From: Arion vulgaris
Taxonomy: Eukaryota > Mollusca > Gastropoda > Stylommatophora > Arionidae
NCBI GenBank assembly: GCA_020796225.1
Contig: CM036755.1
Coordinates: forward strand, 17,361,317-17,425,316
DNA: 64,000 bases
Reading direction: 5' to 3'
The translations under genes were made by a program, and so were the position numbers. Below are positions 57,285 to 64,000 of this stretch, one piece after another (positions within the stretch are counted from its first letter, which is position 1; every line of letters starts with the position of its first letter). The notes under the pieces are model-generated. The model saw only the letters and a program-made list of their open reading frames with translations, ran no database searches and had not been told where the DNA came from.

Positions 57285-57512
57285 ACATCACGGGATATAA
57301 CAGCATACATCATGGGACAATAGCAGCATACATGGAATATAGCAGCATACAATATGGGACAATAGCAGCATACATGGAATATAGCAGCATACATGGAATA
57401 TAGCAGCATACATGGAATATAGCAGCATACATGGAATATAGCAGCATACATCACGGAATATAGCAGCATACATGGAATATAGCAGCATACATGGAATATA
57501 GCAGCATAGAAC
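57285..57512. repeat. 19-bp minisatellite, ~11 copies with longer variants
   Basis: The unit is AGCAGCATACATGGAATAT. Some units read CATCATGGGACAAT or CATCACGGAATAT. Confidence 0.9.
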
Positions 57513-57794
57513 ACATCATGGGAAATGGATACACACATCATGTGGCATAGCAGAACACATCATGACATACACAGAGACATAGATGTACAGGTGTACAACA
57601 ACCAAAACCGTACGAGAACCATTGATATTGCTAATTGTCGGTATTACTCCAGGTAATTATGCTTAGTATTACTGAGACAATGATGGACAGAAATATCATA
57701 TCTCTCATGGCTCGCGTCACGCCTGGTATTGTTCATGTACTTGCACATTAGCTGAGACTTGCTAGAATACATGATGTAAGAGTTGGTTCAATAT
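57513..57794. other. Unique spacer
   Basis: Short ACACATCATG repeats occur at the left. Nothing else was recognised. Confidence 0.4.
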
Positions 57795-59166
57795 TGGAAT
57801 ATCTAAATGAGGTATGTTGGAATATCGAAATGTTGGTATGTTGGAATATCTAAATGTTGGTAGGTTGGAATATCTAAATGAGGTATGTTGGAATATCTAA
57901 ATGAGGTATGTTGGAGTATCTAGATGTTGGTAGGTTGGAATATCTAAATGAGGTATGTTGGAATATCTAAATGAGGTATGTTGGAATATCTAGATGTTGG
58001 TAGGTTGGAATATCTAGATGTTGGTAGGTTGGAATATCTAAATGTTGGTATGTTGCAATATCTAAATGTTGGTAGGTTGGAATATCTAAATGAGGTATGT
58101 TGCAATATCTAAATGTTGGTATGTTGCAATATCTAAATGTTGGTATGTTGCAATATCTAAATGTTGGTATGTTGCAATATCTAAATGTTGGTATGTTGCA
58201 ATATCTAAATGTTGGTATGTTGCAATATCTAAATGAGGTATGTTGCAATATCTAAATGTTGGTATGTTGCAATATCTAAATGTTGGTATGTTGCAATATC
58301 TAAATGTTGGTATGTTGCAATATCTAAATGTTGGTAGGTTGGAATATCTAAATGAGGTATGTTGCAATATCTAAATGTTGGTATGTTGCAATATCTAAAT
58401 GTTGGTATATTGCAATATCTAAATGTTGGTATGTTGCAATATCTAAATGTTGGTATGTTGCAATATCTAAATGTTGGTATGTTGGAATATCTAAATGAGG
58501 TATGTTGGAATATCTAAATGTTGGTATGTTGCAATATCTAAATGAGATATGTTGTAATATCTAAATGTTGGTATGTTGCAATATCTAAATGTTGGTATGT
58601 TGCAATATCTAAATGAGGTATGTTGGAATATCTAAATGTTGGTATGTTGCAATATCTAAATGTTGGTATGTTGCAATATCTAAATGTTGGTATGTTGCAA
58701 TATCTAAATGTTGGTATGTTGCAATATCTAAATGTTGGTATGTTGCAATATCTAAATGTTGGTATGTTGCAATATCTAAATGTTGGTATGTTGCAATATC
58801 TAAATGTTGGTAGGTTGGAATATCTAAATGAGGTATGTTGCAATATCTAAATGTTGGTATGTTGCAATATCTAAATGTTGGTATATTGCAATATCTAAAT
58901 GTTGGTATGTTGCAATATCTAAATGTTGGTATGTTGCAATATCTAAATGTTGGTATGTTGGAATATCTAAATGAGGTATGTTGCAATATCTAAATGTTGG
59001 TATGTTGCAATATCTAAATGAGATATGTTGTAATATCTAAATGTTGGTATGTTGCAATATCTAAATGTTGGTATGTTGCAATATCTAAATGAGGTATGTT
59101 GGAATATCTAAATGTTGGTATGTTGCAATATCTAAATGTTGGTATGTTGCAATATCTAAATGTTGG
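57795..59166. repeat. 23/24-bp satellite, ~57 copies, with a ~476-bp internal duplication
   Basis: The units are TTGGTATGTTGCAATATCTA plus AATG (24) and AGGTATGTTGGAATATCTAA plus ATG (23). The rare GGTATATTGC variant recurs at 58403 and 58880, and GAGATATGTTGTAATATC at 58544 and 59020, showing a block copy of about 20 units. Confidence 0.95.
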
Positions 59167-59444
59167 TACTTTTGATGAGTGTCCAAGACTCAATGATTTG
59201 TTAATGTTTGCTTTCATTCTTGTTAACCAAGTTAACCATTATTTGTGATCTGAGTGGTTTGCACCGAGAATGTGAATACTTTCCGCGTCCGTTAGTGACC
59301 TACATCATATAGGACAAGGCAGGACAGCCACATTCGAATTTCGGTCCAAGTGTATGCATATTATCCAATAAAACACAAACTTTTACAGTACAGATTACTG
59401 TAGATTTGACAACGGCTAAAAGAGGCCCACTTTAATGTACCACA
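59167..59444. other. Unique spacer, possible diverged family D
   Basis: GTTAACCATTATTTGTGATC plus TGAGTGG resembles the family D end (GTTAACCACTCTGTGTGATT). The match is short. Confidence 0.35.
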
Positions 59445-59685
59445 TCTGAAGTTATACTGTAGCATGGTATCAGATCTGTTTTGTTATACTGTAGCTTGGT
59501 ATCAGATCTGATTTGTTATAGAGAGTCCGTCAGAACTGATTTGTTATAGAGAGTCCGTTAGAACTGATTTGTTATAGAGAGTCCGTTAGAACTGATTTGT
59601 TATAGAGAGTCCGTCAGAACTGATTTGTTATAGAGAGTCCGTCAGAACTGATTTGTTATAGAGAGTCCGTTAGAACTGACTTATG
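59445..59685. repeat. 28-bp minisatellite, ~6 copies plus a related 44-bp pair
   Basis: The unit is GTCCGTTAGAACTGATTTGT plus TATAGAGA. It is preceded by two longer units with ACTGTAGCTTGGTATCAGAT and TGATTTGTTATA. Confidence 0.9.
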
Positions 59686-60150
59686 CTAAGACGCAATGAA
59701 TAAGGGAACATACTTCAGAATTTGGTCACCGATCTTGCACTGACCAAGACCCTACTCCTCCTTCATGTAGTAACCATGGAACCATGCTGCGTCGCCTGCA
59801 TGTTCATTGTCTCTGGAATCACATTTAACCGGTTGCTGGTTTTGCTGAAGTTACATTCATTTTTTTCCCCTTGAGTTTGTTTAATTGTCTTGTTTGAGTA
59901 CTCTATCTTAACATTTTTGGCCAATGGTCGCTATTTCCGTACTCACGACAGGAGAACACAGTTAAGTTGAAACTGTCATTATTATTATTATTATTATTAT
60001 TATATTACTCTTGTACTATATTACGTTATATATGGTCTGCAAATAATTTGTCCCTACCGCTCTATCATTGGTAACTCTTTCAATCACTTCTATGGAAATG
60101 AATCCGATATTTCTCGACTCTTGATAATATTCGTTTCAGGGCTTCCCTAT
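59686..60150. other. Unique spacer with (ATT)n tract
   Basis: ATT repeats lie at about 59977-60002. No gene seen. Confidence 0.5.
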
Positions 60151-60151
60151 G

Positions 60152-60220
60152 ACGTTGCAATATTTAAATGTTGCAATATCTAAATGTTGCAATATCTAAA
60201 TGTTGCAATATCTAAATGAT
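60152..60220. repeat. 16-bp repeat, 4 copies, core shared with the 57.8-59.2 kb satellite
   Basis: The unit GTTGCAATATCTAAAT is exactly the core of the 24-bp satellite without the GTTGGTAT part. It lies ~1 kb away from that array. Confidence 0.85.
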
Positions 60221-60255
60221 GTATCTTTCTTTCTTGAACCCTTTGTCTCCTACTC

Positions 60256-60345
60256 TAGCAACATGTAACATGTCTACACTAGCAACATGTAACATGTCTA
60301 CACTAGTAACTTGTCTACACTAGCAACACGTAACATGTCTACATT
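60256..60345. repeat. 24-bp minisatellite, left flank, ~4 units
   Basis: TCTACACTAGCAACATGTAA plus CATG units. It is the same array as 61175-61640, separated from it by a LINE. Confidence 0.9.
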
Positions 60346-61174
60346 AAACACCAGCGTCTCCAGTCAACGGACAACTTTGCTTATCTTGGCAGCCTCCTAT
60401 CCAGATCGGCAAACATAGATTCTGAGGTCCACAATAGGATATCCAAAGCCAGTGCTGCGTTCGGAAGGTTACGTGTCACTGTGTGGGAGCGGAAGGGGAT
60501 AAGCATAGTCACAAAGTTGAAAGTTTACCAGGCCATAGTGCTAACCACGCTGCTGTACGCAAGCGAGACATCGACAGTGTATAGCAGACACGCAAGAAAA
60601 TTAAACCATTTCCACACAAGCTGTCTACGCAGAATACTAAAAATAAACTGGCAGGACAAAATTCCAGACAGCGAAGTCCTCACAAGAGCAAAGATCCCAA
60701 GCGTCAACACCCTGTTGCAGAAGTCCCAAGTGAGATGGGTCGGTCACGTTGCTCGAATGCCTGATAAACGCATCCCAAAACAGTTGATGTATGGCGAGCT
60801 TGAAGGGAGCAGACGTTTAGCTGGTGGGCAAAAAAAACGCTTTAAAGACACTCTTAAAGTGTCTCTGAAATGCTTCGATATAGACAATACGTGCTGGGAA
60901 TCCTTGCGCAAGATCGCCAAATGTGGCGCTGTAACAACAAAGAGGAACCCGAATAGCTGAGAATCATCGTATTGTTGAGTCACAGAGAAAACGAGCAGCG
61001 CGAAAAGACAGAGCACACAACACGCACATGTCTAACCTTGATCATGTATGCCCCACCTGTGGTCGGGGATTCTGTTCTAGGATTGACTCTACAGTCACCT
61101 CCGCACACACCAGAGAGGTGCAACAGTACACGTCTGAGATTGTTGTCATCATCGCTTGCGATGGACGGCTATTA
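60346..61174 (+). pseudogene. LINE ORF2 C-terminal region with zinc finger, inside a minisatellite
   Basis: A frame open from about 60350 to 60960 reads NFAYLGSLLSRSANIDSEVH, KLKVYQAIVLTTLLYASETS, YSRHARKLNHFHTSCLRRIL, QVRWVGHVARMPDKRIPKQL and KKRFKDTLKVSLKCFD. After a stop at 60958 the LINE continues in another frame with HVCPTCGRGFCSRIDSTV (61040-61095), a degraded C2H2 finger that closes ORF2 in this family. The RT palm motifs are missing (5' truncation). A GTG at 60481 is only an artificial start. 24-bp units lie on both sides, so it inserted into the array. Confidence 0.85.
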
Positions 61175-61641
61175 TAACATGTCTACACTAGCAACATGTA
61201 ACATGTCTACACTAGCAACATGTAACATGTCTACACTAGCAACATGTAACATGTCTATACTAGCAACATGTAACATGTCTACACTAGCAACATGTAACAT
61301 GTCTACACTAGCAACACGTAACATGTCTACACTAGCAACATGTAACATGTCTACACTAGCAACACGTAACATGTCTACACTAGCAACACGTAACATGTCT
61401 ACTCTAACAACATGTAACATGCCTACACTAGCAACATCTAACATGTCCACACTAGCAACATGTAACATGTCTACACTAGCAACACGTAACATGTCTACTC
61501 TAGCAACATGTAACATGCCTACTCTAGCAACACGTAACATGTCTACTCTAGCAACATGTAACATGCCTACTCTAGCAACACGTAACATGTCTACACTAGC
61601 AACATGTAACATGTCTACACTAGCAACATGTAACACTTAAT
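61175..61641. repeat. 24-bp minisatellite, right part, ~19 copies
   Basis: The unit is TCTACACTAGCAACATGTAA plus CATG, eight codons (MSTLATCN), open on both strands. Variants are ACACGTAA, CTCTAGC and CATGCC. Confidence 0.95.
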
Positions 61642-61860
61642 ACAGAAATGAACAGAATTCAAGCACAACACACTTCAGAGTGCCAGCTGTGTACACATCA
61701 TCATGAAACCATTCACCATCACCTTTTCAAGTGTCAAGCACTAGATGACGCCAGGAAGATTCTCCTTCCTCCAAGGCCAGATAAATGGAACACATTATAC
61801 GGAACAAAAGAACTTACAAACACATGAATATACCACTACATAGCATTGGGCTGAATGGCA
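61642..61860 (+). pseudogene. LINE C-terminal CCHC-like remnant
   Basis: ECQLCTHHHETIHHHLFKCQ, then DDARKILLPPRPDKWNTLYG, is the cysteine/histidine tail of a different LINE group ('C..C...ET..HLL..C...R..L'). It stops after LTNT. The 24-bp array abuts it. Confidence 0.7.
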
Positions 61861-62084
61861 AGAGTTCAAGTACCACTAGATCATTGAAGAAGAAGAAGAT
61901 GATGATGTCATCATCATTGTAGACGAGATAGAAGAAAAATGTTGATGATATCAAAGACAAACCGACATTTGATCGTTCTCTGTCTGCAGACTATAACGTC
62001 ATATGACCTGGTCTTTATTAATTTAATCTGACAGATAATAGACTTTGATGGTTACTAGTTGAATATGTTTACCTTTCGTTACAG
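61861..62084. other. Probable intron end before the 62-kb exon
   Basis: (GAAGAA)/(GATGAT) runs at 61886-61905 are followed by unique sequence ending in a pyrimidine-rich stretch and TTACAG (acceptor AG at 62083-62084). Confidence 0.6.
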
Positions 62085-62382
62085 GTGTTGCGCTCTAACC
62101 CATCTGAAGGTGAGCTGGCAAGTCCAGGTGATGGATCAAAGGACAATCTGATTAGTGATCCAACTTCATCTCCACCTTATAGAGGGTTAGAGAACCCGAT
62201 CTTCACGTTCGATTCTGTCTCCTTGTTTTCTAGAGCACCTTCACGAGTTTCGGAGATTTATCCTGCATTTGACATCCCATTTCGGGGACTTCCGCCCACA
62301 AGACGTGGAAGCTATTTCCCGTTTTTACCTGGCGAGAGTAAGAACAGTCTGACGGTGCCACCTTTAACTGGAGCAGAGCCAG
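62085..62382 (+). CDS. Internal coding exon of an unrecognised gene
   Basis: The exon lies between ACCTTTCGTTACAG and CCAG|GTAAGC, is 298 bp long and open throughout. It reads in phase 0 from VLRSNPSEGELASPGDGSKD to SLTVPPLTGAEP and leaves one base in the next codon. The peptide has no TM segment. It is rich in Ser and Pro, with aromatic patches (ENPIFTFDSVSLFSRAPSRV) and an RRGS kinase-type site (TRRGSYFPF), as in disordered regulatory N-termini of channels, transporters or signalling proteins. Composition and codon use differ clearly from the flanking AT-rich repeats, and the peptide matches no repeat here. The candidate exon at 30226-30279 is phase-compatible upstream. The next exon must lie beyond 64000. 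I do not recognise the family. Confidence 0.7.
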
Positions 62383-62589
62383 GTAAGCCATGTCCTTGTC
62401 TAAAGGAATCATCTGTAGCATATTTTGTTGATTTTCTTATCAATTTATTATTCAATTCAAATATTACCCAGAATGATATTGGTTGTTCAGTATTTTGTTA
62501 GCAGATCAGAAGGGGTAAGAATGCCGATGGTTCCAGTAGTTCTCTGGTAGTAGATTTGAGAAGAAAAGCAAGAGATGAAAAATGATTGG
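62383..62589 (+). other. Intron start after the 62-kb exon
   Basis: GTAAGC donor followed by AT-rich sequence. The frame reading on to 62501 is intron read-through. Confidence 0.6.
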
Positions 62590-62845
62590 AGGTCTCTGTG
62601 GCTAAGTGGTTAAGCCCATTGCCTTGTGAGTCGAAGGTCGTGGATTCGAGTCCGGACCGCGCCATTCTGTTCACGAGTGCAGTTTTTTCCAGAGACGTCT
62701 AGGATTGTAGCTGGAGCTACAGAGTTCTTGCTTTGTGCAATACTCTCTGCAGGTGGCGTGCCATTTCTGCAAAGAAGGACGGAGCCGTATGTGTTAAAAC
62801 CAGGTGAAATAAAGTCAATCCTTCGGCTTTTAAACCCTTTTTAAG
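62590..62845 (+). mobile_element. tRNA-derived SINE (separate family)
   Basis: TGGCTAAGTGGTTAAGCCCA is a good A box (62600-62619) and GTGGATTCGAGTCCGG a good B box (62641-62656), with Ser/Leu-tRNA-like spacing. A body of ~180 bp follows, ending in CAATCCTTCGGCTTTTAAAC. No tRNA 3' half or CCA-ready acceptor stem pairs with the 5' end, so it is a SINE and not a tRNA gene. No second copy was seen in the window. Confidence 0.65.
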
Positions 62846-62924
62846 AGAAGACAAAGAAAGAAAAACATAATATATGAAGTTAAGGGATAGAAAAGCAGGG
62901 CAGTAAAACATGTAGTAGGAAAAC

Positions 62925-64000
62925 ACAGAAGTAGGAAAACACCGGAATAGGAGAACTAGGGAAGAGGGAAACTAGGAAAGAGGAAAACTAGGGAAGAGGA
63001 AAACTAGGAAGAGGAAAACTAGGGAAGAGGAAAACTAGGGAAGAGGAAACTAGGGAAGAGGGAAACTAGGGAAGAGGAAAACTAGGAAGAGGAAAACTAG
63101 GGAAGAAGGAAACTAGGGAAGAGGAAAACTAGGGAAGAGGAAAACTAGGAAAGAGGAAAACTAGGAAGAGGAAACTAGGAAGAGGAAAACTAGAGAAGAG
63201 GAAACTAGGGAAGAGGGAAACTAGGGAAGAGGAAAACTAGGAAGAGGAAATTAGGAAGAGAGGAAACTATGGAAGAGGAAAACTAGGGAAGAGGAAAACT
63301 AGGGAAGAGGAAAACTAGGGAAGAGGAAACTAGGGAAGAGGGAAACTAGGGAAGAGGAAAACTAGGGAAGAGGAAAACTAGGGAATAGAGGAAACTAGGA
63401 AGAGGAAAACTAGGGAAGAGGAAACTAGGAAGAGGAAAACTAGGGAAGAGGAAAACTAGGGAAGAGGAAACTAGGGAAGAGGGAAACTAGGGAAGAGGGA
63501 AACTAGGGAAGAGAAAACAAGGGAAGAGGAAAACTAGGGAAGAGGAAACTAGGAAGAGAGGAAACTAGGGAAGAGGAAACTAGGGAAGAGGAATAGGGAA
63601 TAGAGGAAACTAGGGAAGAGGAAAACTAGGGAAGAGGAAACTAGGGGAAAAGAGAAACTAGGAAGAGGAAAACTAGGGAAGAGGAAACTAGGGAAGAGTA
63701 AAACTAGGGAAGAGGAAAACTAGGGAAGAGGAAAAATAGGGAAGAGGAAAACTAGGAAGAGGAAAACTAGGGAAGAGGAAAACTAGGGAAGAGGAAAACT
63801 AGGGAAGAGGAAAACTAGGGAAGAGGAAAACTAGGGAAGAGAGGAAACTAGGGAAGAGGAAAACTAGGGAAGAGGAAACTAGGGAAGAGGAAAACTAGGG
63901 AAGAGGAAAACTAGGGAAGAGGTAAACTAGGGAAGAGGAAACTAGGAAGAGGAAACTAGGGAAGAGAGGAACTGAGAATAAGAAAACTAGGGAAGAGGAA
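62925..64000. repeat. 16/17-bp purine-rich minisatellite, >60 copies, runs off the window
   Basis: The unit is GAAGAGGAAAACTAGG plus optional G. Variants are GAAGAGGGAAACTAGG and GGAATAGAGG. One strand is >85% purine by eye, broken only by CT in each unit. Confidence 0.95.

Noticed and set aside
62590..62665. A tRNA-Ser or tRNA-Leu gene
   Set aside because: The A and B boxes are good but there is no matching acceptor stem or 3' half, and a SINE-like body follows.

Overview
This is eukaryotic, non-coding-rich DNA from an animal, most likely an invertebrate. A gastropod or other mollusc is my inference from the mix of tRNA-headed SINEs, many 5'-truncated LINE tails, a GIY-YIG Penelope-like element and extreme minisatellite load; nothing here proves the species. 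There are no bacterial operons, no CRISPR array and no complete cellular gene. By hand estimate about 60% of the window (roughly 39 kb) is tandem repeats with about thirty unrelated monomers of 12-74 bp. Nearly all long open frames are these arrays read through, often open on both strands, and are not genes.

Layout. 0-1.4 kb: a SINE whose 3' end became a 45-bp minisatellite, split by a second SINE. 1.4-12.2 kb: back-to-back arrays with units of 32, 30, 45, 66, 74 and 39 bp, then two LINE tails. 13-14.8 kb: a 62-66 bp array carrying a variable GA tract. 15-20.1 kb: LINE tails, SINE copies and a frame-broken Penelope-like element. 20.3 kb: a palindromic double SINE with target-site duplication. 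21-26.4 kb: triplet repeats around a LINE tail, then arrays of 31, 41, 47, 32, 50 and 56 bp. 26.5-28.6 kb: a SINE nested in another SINE, then a 1,009-bp piggyBac-like element cleanly inserted at TTAA in a minisatellite. 29-30.1 kb: two LINE tails. 30.2 kb: a candidate first coding exon. 31.7-34.5 kb: a 12/7-bp satellite. 34.5-37 kb: LINE and SINE pieces, including a second palindromic SINE. 37-43.5 kb: one LINE copy blown up by two internal arrays (52 bp x ~94 and 48 bp x ~11) and cut by a TTAA MITE and a retroposon. 43.9-55.6 kb: a 31-bp array and a 9-kb 34-bp array whose middle is strongly deletion-degraded. 56-61.9 kb: more arrays, LINE tails and a third TTAA MITE. 62.1 kb: a well-formed internal coding exon. 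62.9-64 kb: a purine-rich array running off the end.

The only evidence for a host gene is on the + strand: a candidate ATG exon at 30226-30279 ending CAG|GTAAGT, and an exon at 62085-62382 with good acceptor and donor. Their phases are compatible (0 to 0), so they may be exons 1 and 2 of one gene with a ~31.8-kb intron made almost wholly of satellites and transposon debris. I do not recognise the protein.

The most unusual observations are: a SINE family that appears to move as an asymmetric palindrome (two copies, each with 12-13 bp target-site duplications); satellites born inside identifiable LINE and SINE sequence; three TTAA-flanked MITEs at least two of which split the same LINE family; and a 34-bp intronic satellite whose every good unit combines a U1-complementary GTAAGTAT with an AATAAA signal on the sense strand.
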